64,000 nt of DNA from Hymenobacter busanensis. Its GTDB lineage: Bacteria; Bacteroidota; Bacteroidia; Cytophagales; Hymenobacteraceae. The notes under the pieces were generated by a model. That model saw only the letters and a program-made list of their open reading frames with translations. It had not been told where the DNA came from and made no database searches. The number at the start of each line of letters is the position of its first letter. Within the stretch, counting starts at the first letter, position 1. Positions 1 through 7,814 of this stretch are shown here, in pieces. The DNA lies in contig NZ_VTWU01000007.1 of assembly GCF_008727865.1 (NCBI RefSeq), forward strand, positions 124,001 through 188,000. Reading direction: 5' to 3'. The translations under genes and the position numbers were made by a program.

Positions 1-1035
1 ACCATTGCCAACGGGGCCCTCATTCTGGGTTCCATCCTCTCGAAGCGCGTGGCCTCCATCGCGCAGCCGGCCTCGCAGGTGGTGGGCCTGGGTTTGCTCA
101 AGTACGGCCGCGACGACGAAAACGAGTCGGACAAGCTGGGCGTGAAGTATTCCAGCAAAATCGGCTACGACCCGGCTTCCATGGCCGACTTTTTCCTCAC
201 GCTGCAGCGCACCGAGCAAAGCAGCGGCGCGGCCACCATTCCCACGTTCCTGTCGTCGCACCCCAACTCGGCCGACCGCTACCAGAACGTGAAAAAGCTG
301 GCCGTGCAGGCCGAGCAGCAAGCCGGCAAGCAGCTGGCCGTCAACCGCGACCAGTACCTGCGCCTGCTCGAGGGCCTGCCCTTCGGCGACGACCCGCGCC
401 AGGGCTTCGTGGAGGGCGGCGTGTTCTACCACCCCGATCTGAAGTTCCGCTTCCCCATTCCTTCGGGCTGGAAGTCGCAGAACTCGCCCACGCAGTTTCA
501 GATGGCCGAGCCCAACGGCAAAGCCGTCATCGTGCTCATTCCGGCCGGCGGCAGCGGCGCCACGCTCGATGCCGCCGCCGAGGCCCTGGCCAAGCAGCTG
601 AACATCCAATCGGCGCAGGCCAGCCGCACCACCATCAACAGCTTCCCGGCCATTGCCATTCAGGGCGACCAGGTGGGGCAGGACCAGCAAACCGGCCAGC
701 AGGGCATCACGGCCCGCACGCTCAGCTACGTCATTCAGGACGGGCAAACCATCTACGCCCTTGTGGGCCTCACCTCGCCGGCCGCTTTCGAAACCTACGC
801 GCCGCAGTTTCAGCGCACCGCACAGGGTTTCGCCCGCCTCACCGACGCCAGCAAGCTGAACCGCCAGCCCGAGAAGGTACACATTCGCACGGCCAAAGCC
901 GGCCAGACGCTGGCCTCGGCCCTGGCCGCCAACGGCGTGCCGTCGTCGCGCTACGAGGAAATGGCTATTCTGAACGGCATGAAAACATCGGATAAGCTGA
1001 CCAGTGGGCAGTTGTTTAAGATTGTGGGGAAGTAA
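1..1035 (+). CDS. M48 family metalloprotease, C-terminal part (5' truncated by window)
   Basis: The reading frame is open from base 1, so the start and the HExxH zinc motif lie outside the window; 344 residues are visible. The motif DDENESDKLGV near residues 38-48 fits the downstream zinc-ligand helix (ExxxD) of M48 peptidases, followed by the family's usual GYDP segment. A middle region (about 125-265) looks like the beta-rich domain that follows the peptidase in secreted Bacteroidota M48 proteins. The last ~55 residues (KVHIRTAKAGQTL onwards, ending LTSGQLFKIVGK) resemble a LysM-like module, suggesting wall association. The family is a periplasmic or secreted zinc protease. The gene ends at a clear terminator. 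Family call is firm; cleavage specificity is unknown. Confidence 0.85.
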   Translation, partial: TIANGALILGSILSKRVASIAQPASQVVGLGLLKYGRDDENESDKLGVKYSSKIGYDPASMADFFLTLQRTEQSSGAATIPTFLSSHPNSADRYQNVKKLAVQAEQQAGKQLAVNRDQYLRLLEGLPFGDDPRQGFVEGGVFYHPDLKFRFPIPSGWKSQNSPTQFQMAEPNGKAVIVLIPAGGSGATLDAAAEALAKQLNIQSAQASRTTINSFPAIAIQGDQVGQDQQTGQQGITARTLSYVIQDGQTIYALVGLTSPAAFETYAPQFQRTAQGFARLTDASKLNRQPEKVHIRTAKAGQTLASALAANGVPSSRYEEMAILNGMKTSDKLTSGQLFKIVGK

Positions 1036-1052
1036 GGCAGTAACAAAAATGA

Positions 1053-1102
1053 AATCGGTCGGCTTTGCTCCGCTACAGGAGCTTAGCCGACCGATTCTTT
1101 TT
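1053..1102 (+). terminator. Rho-independent terminator of the M48 gene
   Basis: A 12-bp perfect stem (AATCGGTCGGCT at 1053-1064 with AGCCGACCGATT at 1085-1096) is followed by CTTTTT at 1097-1102. It lies 17 bases after the M48 stop and also sits just beyond the 3' end of the convergent gene at 1118. Confidence 0.85.
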
Positions 1103-1117
1103 ATGGGAATGTGACAT

Positions 1118-1843
1118 TTACAGCTTCAGCTTGCATTTGCGAAGCTCCAGTTGCTCAGCAGCAAGTAGTTTTTCGTGTATAGCTTTCCAGTCGTCCTGCT
1201 CTACCAGCTGCCTGTACTCGTCCAACTCATTACCGAGTTTTTCCGCCCGGTTGCCTGATTTCCCTTCTAAGTGTTGACGTAGCGCTGATAACAGTGGTAT
1301 GGCAGCATCAGGTTTGTTGTTCTTGAGGGAACAGTAAAGTAAGACTATATCATAGGCAAATGCTTCACCAGGAAATAATCTGCGTTTGGGTAAAAGGTCT
1401 TCCCAATGGGAGAGAATTTGAGCTGAGGTATTGATACTGTTAAAATAGGGGAGTACGTCACGGATTATTCTACCGGCCAAGTATTCAGCAAGCAACACAT
1501 ACTCGGCAGTAATGCGGTAATGGTTCTTAATGCCGGGCACAATTTCCTCTATAGGTTTCTGCCAAAGCAGTTCGCTGGATGACGTTAAGCGAAAAAAATC
1601 TGAGCAGTAAGGTATTACAGCAACCCCTGTCTCATAAGTTGCGCTGATACCCATCCAACTACCGCGAGTATCGATATGGATTATTTGCATTACGTCATTG
1701 ACTGCACGAATGAGTTTGCGACCTAATAATATGAACCCGTATGGAGCTAGATGCGCTGCCACAGCAGCTGTAAAGGGCTTGAAAGCCTGTCTTAATTCTT
1801 CTTTCGGCAAAGGTCTGTAAACCTTTAGGTCTTCCCATTTCAT
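1118..1843 (-). CDS. DUF4304-like hypothetical protein, AT-richer than its surroundings
   Basis: A 241-residue protein with an ATG start at 1843. The N-terminal third (a helix, then APYGFILLGRKLIR and MQIIHIDTRGSW) matches the pattern of DUF4304 proteins, where a conserved GF-[KR] element precedes a strand with QIIxIQ and W. The C-terminal half is helical and ends in a basic stretch (LELRKCKLKL). No signal peptide or membrane segment is visible. Base and codon use are clearly richer in A and T than in neighbouring genes (many ATT, AAA and TTA codons), consistent with recent acquisition. Function is unknown; DUF4304 genes are often scattered, sometimes near toxin or phage loci. The domain call is from remembered motifs only. 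Confidence 0.6.
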   Translation of the reverse strand: MKWEDLKVYRPLPKEELRQAFKPFTAAVAAHLAPYGFILLGRKLIRAVNDVMQIIHIDTRGSWMGISATYETGVAVIPYCSDFFRLTSSSELLWQKPIEEIVPGIKNHYRITAEYVLLAEYLAGRIIRDVLPYFNSINTSAQILSHWEDLLPKRRLFPGEAFAYDIVLLYCSLKNNKPDAAIPLLSALRQHLEGKSGNRAEKLGNELDEYRQLVEQDDWKAIHEKLLAAEQLELRKCKLKL

Positions 1844-1872
1844 CGTGGTGAGTTCGTAAACAGCACAATCAA

Positions 1873-1905
1873 CAACGCCCCGACCGAATACCGGCGGGGG
1901 CGTTG
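1873..1905 (-). terminator. Hairpin downstream of ychF, possible terminator
   Basis: A 9-bp inverted repeat (CAACGCCCC at 1873-1881, GGGGCGTTG at 1897-1905) lies 62 bases beyond the ychF stop, between ychF and the upstream end of the next minus-strand gene. On the minus strand it is followed only by a weak T-rich stretch (TTGATTGTG), so termination is likely but not certain. Confidence 0.5.
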
Positions 1906-1918
1906 AAGTTACTACCGA

Positions 1919-1953
1919 GCGAGATGCTTCGGCTGTGCCTCTGCATGACGTTC
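1919..1953. repeat. Solo half copy of the CATGCAGAG-type interspersed palindrome
   Basis: The segment from GCGAGATGCTTCGG to CTCTGCATGACGTTC is nearly the reverse complement of the left arm of the palindrome at 50210-50324. Only one arm is present here, in the gap between the DUF4304-like gene and ychF. Confidence 0.6.
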
Positions 1954-1966
1954 TGTTAGCGTGGCG

Positions 1967-3067
1967 CTACACGTTGAAGCGGAAGTGCATGATGTCGCCG
2001 TCCTGCACGACGTATTCCTTACCTTCCACGGCCATTTTGCCGGCTTCCTTGATCTTGGCTTCCGAGCGGTACTGCACGTAGTCGTCGAGCTTGATGACCT
2101 CGGCGCGGATGAAGCCCTTCTCGAAATCGGAGTGGATAACGCCGGCTGCGGCGGGGGCTTTGTCGCCGCGGTGCACGGTCCAGGCGCGCACTTCCTTCAC
2201 GCCGGCGGTGAAGTAGGTAATCAGGTTTAGGATTTCGTAGGAGGCGCGGATGAGCTTGTTCAGGCCCGATTCCGTGAGGCCGTACTCGCCCAGGAACATT
2301 TCCTTTTCCTCGGGGTCGTCCATCTCCGCAATCTGCGACTCGATGGCGGCCGACACCACCACAATCTGGGCGTTTTCGTCCTTCACGTGCTCCCGCAGGG
2401 CGTCCACGTACTTGTTGCCGCCGGCCGGAATGCTGGCTTCGTCCACGTTGGCCACGTAAATCACGGGCTTGATGGTGAGCAGCTGCAAGTCTTCCACGGC
2501 CTCCAGCTCTTCCTCCGAAGCCACCAGGGCGCGGGCGTTCTGGCCGCTTTCCAGGTGCTCCTTGAAGCGCTGCAGCGCGGCTACTTCCTTCTTGGCCTTG
2601 GCGTCGCCGCCCTTGGCCGAGCGCTCCGACTTTTGGAGCTTCTTGTCGACGCTCTCGATGTCTTTGATCTGCAGCTCGGTATCGATAACGTCCTTGTCGA
2701 ACACCGGATCGACGCCGCCGGCCACGTGCACGATGTTGGGGTCGTCGAAGCAGCGCACCACGTGAATCACGGCGTCAACCTCACGGATGTTGGCCAGGAA
2801 TTTGTTGCCGAGGCCTTCGCCTTTGGAAGCGCCTTTCACGAGGCCCGCAATGTCGACGAACTCCACGATAGTGGGCACCACGCGCTCGGGCTTCACAATT
2901 TCCTCCAGCACCTGCAGGCGCGGGTCGGGCACGGTAATCACGCCCACGTTGGGCTCGATGGTGCAGAACGGGTAGTTGGCCGATTCGGCCTTGGCGTTCG
3001 ACAACGCGTTGAACAGGGTGGATTTGCCCACGTTAGGCAACCCGACGATACCGCAGCGAAGACCCAT
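1967..3067 (-). CDS. ychF: Redox-regulated ATPase YchF (Obg/TRAFAC family)
   Basis: 366 residues, the usual YchF length, with an ATG start at 3067. The P-loop GLPNVGKST is at residues 8-16, followed by the Obg-family switch region ([18 protein letters not shown], residues 69-86). The nucleotide-specificity motif is NVDE instead of NKxD, which is the known reason this universally conserved family prefers ATP over GTP. A coiled-coil insertion precedes it, and a TGS domain ends the protein (residues ~280-366, [20 protein letters not shown] onwards). YchF binds ribosomes and is linked to oxidative-stress responses. A Bacteroidota-type -7 box lies ~63 bases upstream. The gene appears monocistronic. 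Identification is secure. Confidence 0.97.
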   Translation of the reverse strand: MGLRCGIVGLPNVGKSTLFNALSNAKAESANYPFCTIEPNVGVITVPDPRLQVLEEIVKPERVVPTIVEFVDIAGLVKGASKGEGLGNKFLANIREVDAVIHVVRCFDDPNIVHVAGGVDPVFDKDVIDTELQIKDIESVDKKLQKSERSAKGGDAKAKKEVAALQRFKEHLESGQNARALVASEEELEAVEDLQLLTIKPVIYVANVDEASIPAGGNKYVDALREHVKDENAQIVVVSAAIESQIAEMDDPEEKEMFLGEYGLTESGLNKLIRASYEILNLITYFTAGVKEVRAWTVHRGDKAPAAAGVIHSDFEKGFIRAEVIKLDDYVQYRSEAKIKEAGKMAVEGKEYVVQDGDIMHFRFNV

Positions 3068-3129
3068 GCTTGTTAATTCTGAATGTTAAGTGCTGAATGC
3101 TGGAATTGGCGCAGCGCGCAATTCGGCTG

Positions 3130-3137
3130 CAAAGGTA
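3130..3137 (-). promoter_or_regulatory. Bacteroidota-type promoter -7 box for ychF
   Basis: CAAAGGTA on the plus strand reads TACCTTTG (TAnnTTTG) on the minus strand, 62 bases upstream of the ychF ATG. No strong TTTG -33 element is obvious upstream of it. Confidence 0.6.
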
Positions 3138-3212
3138 CAAAGCCTCGGGGCGTGAAACACCAGCGGGTATTTATCTAGCGGAGCGCCCAAGTGCCTCGAC
3201 ACAGCGGCTGAG

Positions 3213-3482
3213 TTATGGCTGCGGCAAATCAGCCTTAGCCGTTAAGTATTGACGTAAACAGTCTTGCACGCACGTGCCCATTGAATCACCATCGGCACGA
3301 CACGGACTTTCTTGCCCCGAGATAATGGCTAAGATGGTGAAGCGGTTTGCGGACCGGAGGCCATCGTGTTTATAAATCATAACGTCGCCACGTGCACCTA
3401 CAGCCTGAAAGATGAGAACGAACTGCTCAGCCGTGAGTTCAGCGGGTGAATGTGCAAGGGCATGTAGTTCGTAATCAGACAC
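3213..3482 (-). CDS. Small hypothetical protein
   Basis: 89 residues from a GTG start at 3482; no in-frame ATG exists near the start. The sequence begins (M/V)SDYELHALAHSPAEL, has a hydrophobic middle, two cysteines (around ESPCRADG and VQDCLRQY) and no recognised domain. A membrane anchor or signal peptide is not evident. It lies 26 bases upstream of nothing obvious on its own strand, between ychF and the DUF218 gene, all on the minus strand. The codon use is less GC-biased at third positions than neighbouring housekeeping genes. It could be a real small gene or a chance reading frame; no homologue was recognised. Confidence 0.45.
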   Translation of the reverse strand: MSDYELHALAHSPAELTAEQFVLIFQAVGARGDVMIYKHDGLRSANRFTILAIISGQESPCRADGDSMGTCVQDCLRQYLTAKADLPQP

Positions 3483-3508
3483 AGGTAGAACGATTAATCA
3501 TTTGGCAA

Positions 3509-4084
3509 TTAGCGAAGCTTAGCAACGTAGTAAGCCGGAAACTCGCGCAGCAGACTGTAGATGTCGCGCAGCTCGAAATAGCTTGCGTGAGCGGTAAAGA
3601 TGCGCCAGTTGCCCGCTTGCTGCAGCAGCAGCTTGGCGCGGGTGAGGTGGTAGAACTGCGACACCACGATAACCGAGCGAAAGTGCCGCTGCGCCGCAAT
3701 GCGGCCGAAATTGGCGGCCGTGGCCAAGGTGGTGTTGCCTGCATTGTCCACCAGAATATCGGCGCGGCGCACACCCTGCCGCAGCAGGTATTGGCGCATG
3801 CTCCAGCCTTCGTAGTGGCCTTCGGTGCCCAGGGCGCCACTCACCACAATGCGCGGTGCCAGGCGGGCTCGGTACAGCGCCAGGGCTTTGTCGAGGCGGG
3901 CTTGCAGGCGGGCCGAGGGCGTGCCATCTTCGTTTACCTTGTTGCCCAGCACCAGAATGCAGTCGGCGGGCTGGGCGGTGTCGCGCAGCCCGTCGCGGGC
4001 AATCCAGACGCTGTGCGCTACCACCCACGCCAGCAGCAGCAGAAAGCCGCTGCCCAGCAAGAGTTTGTTGGTCCGAGTGCTCAT
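3509..4084 (-). CDS. YdcF/SanA-like DUF218 membrane protein
   Basis: 191 residues, ATG start at 4084. An N-terminal membrane anchor (about residues 8-27) is followed by a DUF218 domain: ADCILVLGNKV (residues 40-50), SARLQARLDKAL, the strand IVVSGALG, DNAGNTTLATAANF (the family's conserved D-x-x-(S/G)xNT segment) and VSQFYHLTRAKLLLQ. DUF218 proteins such as SanA, YdcF and ElyC sit in the inner membrane with an extracytoplasmic domain and influence envelope integrity or peptidoglycan precursor handling; catalytic activity is not well defined. The gene stands alone on the minus strand, 90 bases downstream of the DUF3276 gene. Assignment to the fold family is confident; the specific role is not. 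Confidence 0.85.
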   Translation of the reverse strand: MSTRTNKLLLGSGFLLLLAWVVAHSVWIARDGLRDTAQPADCILVLGNKVNEDGTPSARLQARLDKALALYRARLAPRIVVSGALGTEGHYEGWSMRQYLLRQGVRRADILVDNAGNTTLATAANFGRIAAQRHFRSVIVVSQFYHLTRAKLLLQQAGNWRIFTAHASYFELRDIYSLLREFPAYYVAKLR

Positions 4085-4174
4085 CGGTATAGCTAGGCCT
4101 ACGCAACAACGCGCCGCCCGCTGGCCGAAGCCAGGCAGGCAGCGCGTTGCCAGAAAATTGAAGAAAACGCGGGG

Positions 4175-4546
4175 CTAGTAGGTGCCGTTGTCGGCGCCGG
4201 TGCTGTTGGCGCTGTTGAAATCGGGGCCGTCGTAGCGGTTCGGGTCGTTGAACTCGGGGCGGGGGCGGTCCAGCTCGGCCACTTCGTCGGGCGAGAGCAG
4301 CTCTTCGCGCACGTAGCCGATGGCGTCCTGCAGGGCCTCAGCGAACTTGAGGAAGTCCTCTTTGTAGAGGAAGATTTTGTGCTTCTCGTAGGAGAAGGTG
4401 TCGTCGTCGCGCAGCCGACGCTTGCTCTCCGTAATGGTCAGGTAGTAGTCCTGGCCGCGGGTGGCTTTCACGTCGAAAAAATAGGTGCGCTTGCCGGCTT
4501 TGATGCGCTGGGAATAAATCTCTTCCTGTTCGTAGCGGTCTTCCAC
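4175..4546 (-). CDS. DUF3276 / PUR-alpha-like nucleic-acid-binding protein
   Basis: 123 residues, apparently from a GTG at 4546 (no upstream in-frame ATG). The core IYSQRIKAGKRTYFFDVKAT, then YYLTITESKRR and KIFLYKEDFLKFAEAL (residues ~10-75), is the typical DUF3276 signature, a single PUR-like repeat found throughout Bacteroidota. PUR domains bind single-stranded DNA or RNA. The C-terminal 40 residues are acidic, Asn/Asp-rich and probably disordered. It is transcribed away from the divergent DUF58 gene at 4806. The short gene and GTG start are the only oddities. Family call is confident; the target nucleic acid is unknown. Confidence 0.88.
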   Translation of the reverse strand: MEDRYEQEEIYSQRIKAGKRTYFFDVKATRGQDYYLTITESKRRLRDDDTFSYEKHKIFLYKEDFLKFAEALQDAIGYVREELLSPDEVAELDRPRPEFNDPNRYDGPDFNSANSTGADNGTY

Positions 4547-4765
4547 GGGGTCCAGCTGGTAAAAGTGTTTGAATGAAGGAGGGGTTGGGTTATTTCCGGA
4601 TGATTGAAAAATCTCCGGCTAAAACTACCTTTTTGGCGCCTCAGATAAAAATTTTTTAGCAAGAAATTGAGTCTGGCTAAGTTCAAAAAGGAGGAGACGC
4701 CGCCGGGTGTAGTACAATTCTGTTTTTCCCGAAGCCCGCGGGCACCACGCCCGCAACCGCGGCGT

Positions 4766-4773
4766 TACCTTCG
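4766..4773 (+). promoter_or_regulatory. Probable -7 promoter box upstream of the DUF58 gene
   Basis: TACCTTCG matches TAnnTTTG with one mismatch and lies 32 bases upstream of the ATG at 4806 in the divergent intergenic region (4547-4805), which otherwise shows an AT-rich stretch around 4620-4690 and no further clear signal. Confidence 0.4.
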
Positions 4774-4805
4774 CAGTCCTTCCGCCGCAGTTTGCTACCA
4801 CCCGC

Positions 4806-5726
4806 ATGGCCCAACCGCTCGACCTCGCCGCCGTCCGCTCCTTTGAGAACCTGGAATTTCTGGCCCGGCAGCTCGTCGATGGGTTCATCACCGGCCTGCA
4901 CCAGTCGCCCTATCACGGCTTTTCGGTGGAGTTTTCGGAGCACCGCCTCTACAACCCCGGCGAAAGCACCCGCCACCTCGACTGGAAAGTGCTGGCCCGC
5001 ACCGACAAGCTGTTTGTGAAGCGCTACGAGGAGGAAACCAACCTGCGCTGCCACCTGCTGCTCGACGTGTCGCCGTCGATGTTTTACCCGCGCCCCAGCC
5101 ACGACAAGCTGCACTTCGCGGTGCTGTGCGCCGCAGCCCTGGCCACGCTGCTGCAACGCCAGCGCGACGCCGTGGGCCTCGTCACCTTTGGCGACCGGAT
5201 AGAGCTGCAAACGCCGGTGCGCTCTACCAGCACCCACCGCCACACGCTGCTGCTGCAACTCCAGCAGCTGATGGAGCGGCCCGCGCCCGCCGAGCACGGC
5301 GGCACCGATGTGGCCGGTGTGGTACACCAGATTGCCCAGCAAATCCCGAAACGCTCGTTGGTCGTCCTCTTCTCCGACATGCTGGGCCGCGGCCAGCAGG
5401 AGCAGGGCGAGACCCTGGCGGCGCTGCAACACCTGCGCCACCAGCACCACGAGGTGCTGTTGTTTCACGTGATGGACCGCGCCACCGAGCAGGAGTTCGA
5501 CTTTGCCGAGCGCCCGTACGTGTTCGAAGACGTGGAAACCGGTGAGCAGGTGAAGCTCAGCCCGTCGCAAGTGCGCGAGCAGTACCGCCAGGCCATGCAC
5601 GACTACACCCAGGAACTGGCCCTGCGCTGCGGCCAGTACAAGATTGATTTCGTGCCCGTCGATATTCGGGAGCCGTTCGACAAAGTGCTGTACGCCTACT
5701 TGGTGAAGCGCGGCAAAGTGCGGTAG
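4806..5726 (+). CDS. DUF58 domain-containing protein
   Basis: 306 residues with ATG at 4806. The core HRLYNPGESTRHLDWKVLAR and LFVKRYEEETNLRCHLLLDV followed by SPSM is the hallmark of DUF58: a conserved G-[DE]-x-x-R-x-[IL]-D-W segment, then a vWA-like fold whose DxSxS metal site begins DVSPS (residues ~88-92). No signal peptide is visible, so it is probably cytoplasmic. DUF58 proteins usually accompany MoxR AAA+ ATPases; none is next to this copy. A second DUF58 gene is at 22658-23572, so these are paralogues. The next gene, 21 bases downstream, encodes a small membrane protein and is probably co-transcribed. Confidence 0.9.
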   Translation: MAQPLDLAAVRSFENLEFLARQLVDGFITGLHQSPYHGFSVEFSEHRLYNPGESTRHLDWKVLARTDKLFVKRYEEETNLRCHLLLDVSPSMFYPRPSHDKLHFAVLCAAALATLLQRQRDAVGLVTFGDRIELQTPVRSTSTHRHTLLLQLQQLMERPAPAEHGGTDVAGVVHQIAQQIPKRSLVVLFSDMLGRGQQEQGETLAALQHLRHQHHEVLLFHVMDRATEQEFDFAERPYVFEDVETGEQVKLSPSQVREQYRQAMHDYTQELALRCGQYKIDFVPVDIREPFDKVLYAYLVKRGKVR

Positions 5727-5747
5727 TCTCCCTCAACCCTTGCCCTC

Positions 5748-5951
5748 ATGCCCGACCTGATTCTGCTCAGCATTTGCGTGGTTATCACGCTGCTCAGCGC
5801 CTTGCTCACCACGTACATTGCCCAGGGCCGGCCGTTCTGGCGCTGGTTCATCATCGGTTTGGTGCTGCCCTACGTGTCGATTTTCATTGCCATGATTGTG
5901 GTGTACCGCGAGCATAAAGCCGAGGAGCGCGAAGCCGCGCGGCGCAGCTAG
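5748..5951 (+). CDS. Small two-helix membrane protein
   Basis: 67 residues. Two hydrophobic segments are evident (about residues 3-24, ending LLTTYIAQGR, and 33-52, FIIGLVLPYVSIFIAMIVVY), followed by a charged C-terminal tail (REHKAEEREAARRS). It starts 21 bases after the DUF58 stop and likely shares its transcript. The stop codon overlaps the stop of the convergent glycosylase gene in the shared bases CTAG. No family is recognised; a role as a small membrane accessory is only an inference. Confidence 0.7.
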   Translation: MPDLILLSICVVITLLSALLTTYIAQGRPFWRWFIIGLVLPYVSIFIAMIVVYREHKAEEREAARRS

Positions 5952-6592
5952 CCGGCCGGCGCGTTGTCCAACGACTGCCACAAATACTTGCAGGCCAGGG
6001 TGCGGTACGGGCGCCACGGCTCGGCAATTTCCGTCATGCGCTTGAGCAGGGCGCGGCCGGTTTCCGGCAGGCCGTAGTGCCTGCGCATGGCGTTTTGAAT
6101 GCCCAGGTCGCCCTCGGCAAACACGTCGGGTTGATCCAGCGCAAACATCTGGAGCATCTGCGCCGTCCAGCGGCCCACGCCTTTGATGGCGGTGAGGTGG
6201 CGCGTGAAGGCGTCTTCGTCGAGGCGGCTGAGGTGGGCGTGGTCGAACTGGCCAGCCAGCTGAAATTCGGCAATGGCGCGCAGGTAGCCCGCTTTCTGCT
6301 TGGAAATGCCCGCCACGCGCAGCTCGTCGTCGGTCATCGTAACGAGCACGCCCGGTTCGGGGTAGCCCTCGGGTTTGAAGAGGGCTTCGAGCTTGCGCCA
6401 GATGGCCGCGGCCGCCTTGGTCGAAATCTGCTGGCTGACAATGGCCTTCAACAGCGCCAGATACAGGTCTTCGTGCGGCGAAGGCACAATAGGCCGGCCG
6501 TGCGCAATGATGCCCGCCAGCACCCGATCGGCTTGGCTGAGGTGCGCAAGGGCTGCGGCGTGGTCGTAAGGGTTATCGGCGGGAGCAGTCAT
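5948..6592 (-). CDS. DNA-3-methyladenine glycosylase II family (AlkA-like)
   Basis: 214 residues, ATG at 6592. The HhH-GPD core is complete: LLKAIVSQQISTKAAAAIWR (first helices), the hairpin LTAIKGVGRWTAQMLQMF (residues ~133-150) and the catalytic Asp in VFAEGDLGIQ downstream. It belongs to the short AlkA-type glycosylases that excise alkylated purines; there is no FeS cluster Cys set as in EndoIII or MutY. It appears to stand alone, with the LRR gene starting only 10 bases beyond its start on the same strand. Family call is confident; substrate range is inferred. Confidence 0.92.
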   Translation of the reverse strand: MTAPADNPYDHAAALAHLSQADRVLAGIIAHGRPIVPSPHEDLYLALLKAIVSQQISTKAAAAIWRKLEALFKPEGYPEPGVLVTMTDDELRVAGISKQKAGYLRAIAEFQLAGQFDHAHLSRLDEDAFTRHLTAIKGVGRWTAQMLQMFALDQPDVFAEGDLGIQNAMRRHYGLPETGRALLKRMTEIAEPWRPYRTLACKYLWQSLDNAPAG

Positions 6593-6601
6593 GGCGCAAA
6601 C

Positions 6602-7255
6602 TTACCGGCCGCCGCTGATAGTGACGTGCAGGTTGGGCATGCGCTGGCGAAGCGCCGCAACATCGACGCCTCCCTGCTGGGCTGAATCGCTCAAATCCAG
6701 CCGCTGCAGGCCAGGCGGTAAGTGTTCCACGGGCAGGTGCACTACCCGCGTGTCGCGCAGGCTCAGCTGTTTGAGCTTCGTCATTTCCCGCAGGGAGGCC
6801 GGCAAGGTGCGGAGCGGAAATTGGCCGTTTTCGATCCGCAATACCGCTAACTGCCGCAGGCGGCCGACATCGACTGGCAACTCCGTGATGTCAGTGCCGC
6901 GAATCATGAGGTAGCGGAGCCGGGTCAGCCCGGGTAGCCAACTGGGCACTTCCCGCAGCGGGTGATTGAGCAGCAGCAGTTCCTGTAGTGCTGGCAACTG
7001 GCCAATGGTTGGGGGTAAGGCAAAAGGCATCGACTCGTCTACCGGCCCCTGCAAGAACAAGTTTTGCAGGTGCTTCAAACGGGCAAATTGCTCTTTCAAT
7101 GGCATCAAATCGTAGTGGTGCCTCAGCCACAACTCCCGCACTTGGTGGGCGTGCTCTAGCGCTTGCGGCATCGAGGTCCACCTCTTGGGGCCGACCCACG
7201 AGCGGAGCGGCAGCCACGGGCGCTGGTAGTGGTAAGAAGAATCCTGAAAACTCAT
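6602..7255 (-). CDS. Leucine-rich repeat protein
   Basis: 217 residues, ATG at 7255. From about residue 60 the sequence contains five or six LRR units of the LxxLxxLxLxxNxLxxLP type, for example LPALQELLLLNHPLREVP, LRYLMIRGTDITELP, LAVLRIENGQFPLRTLP and LKQLSLRDTRVVHLP. The N-terminal 60 residues are basic and unassigned. LRRs bind proteins; no catalytic domain or signal peptide is visible. Its start overlaps the stop of the upstream GNAT gene by four bases (ATGA), so the two are translationally coupled. Confidence 0.85.
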   Translation of the reverse strand: MSFQDSSYHYQRPWLPLRSWVGPKRWTSMPQALEHAHQVRELWLRHHYDLMPLKEQFARLKHLQNLFLQGPVDESMPFALPPTIGQLPALQELLLLNHPLREVPSWLPGLTRLRYLMIRGTDITELPVDVGRLRQLAVLRIENGQFPLRTLPASLREMTKLKQLSLRDTRVVHLPVEHLPPGLQRLDLSDSAQQGGVDVAALRQRMPNLHVTISGGR

Positions 7256-7722
7256 ACCTCAAGCAGCATGTGTACCTCGTGCAGGCCCGGTGCCCATTTA
7301 TCCGGCTCGATGGCCAGCGTGCGGAAACCTAGTTTGGCGTAGAAGCCTTCGGTGTGCTGCGAGGTCTTGATTTCGATGCTTTTGCCGGGATAGGCTTGCC
7401 GGCACTGCGCAATGCGGAACGCCGTAAACGCCCGACCCAGGCCCTGGCCGTGCAATTGACGGTTCACCATACCCCACGTCAGCACCGCGTACGGATGGTT
7501 GAGGGCATACCCGCCGGCCGCAACCAAGCCCGCGTGCCCGGCTAGCTCGGCCACAAAATACGGCAGGCCGTCGGTGCTTACTTCACCACGCAGAAAGGCC
7601 AGGAGGTCGGCTTCTTCTTCGGGCACGAAATAAGGCGCGAGGTTGCTGCGAAACAGCTGCAACACCGCCTCTTCGTCGCGGATAGCCTCGTAGGCGCGGA
7701 AGACAGGAACGGTAGCGAGCAT
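7252..7722 (-). CDS. GNAT family N-acetyltransferase
   Basis: 156 residues when started at the ATG at 7722 (MLATVPVFRAY); a longer frame reaches 7767 but its extra residues look non-coding. The GNAT fold is seen in the acetyl-CoA-binding strand and loop (VLTWGMVNRQLHGQGLGRAF, the R/Q-x-x-G-x-G/A motif, near residues 85-105) and the C-terminal strand TEGFYAKLGFRTLA. The substrate is unknown. It is coupled by an ATGA overlap to the LRR gene downstream and is divergent from nhaA. Confidence 0.85.
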   Translation of the reverse strand: MLATVPVFRAYEAIRDEEAVLQLFRSNLAPYFVPEEEADLLAFLRGEVSTDGLPYFVAELAGHAGLVAAGGYALNHPYAVLTWGMVNRQLHGQGLGRAFTAFRIAQCRQAYPGKSIEIKTSQHTEGFYAKLGFRTLAIEPDKWAPGLHEVHMLLEV

Positions 7723-7814
7723 AGGCTGGAAATGGAGATGGAAGCGAAAATGGACACTTTTGCCCAATATCCGCCGCTACTTGGCGCTTAGCCATTACGC
7801 TTTCCGCCTTCGCC

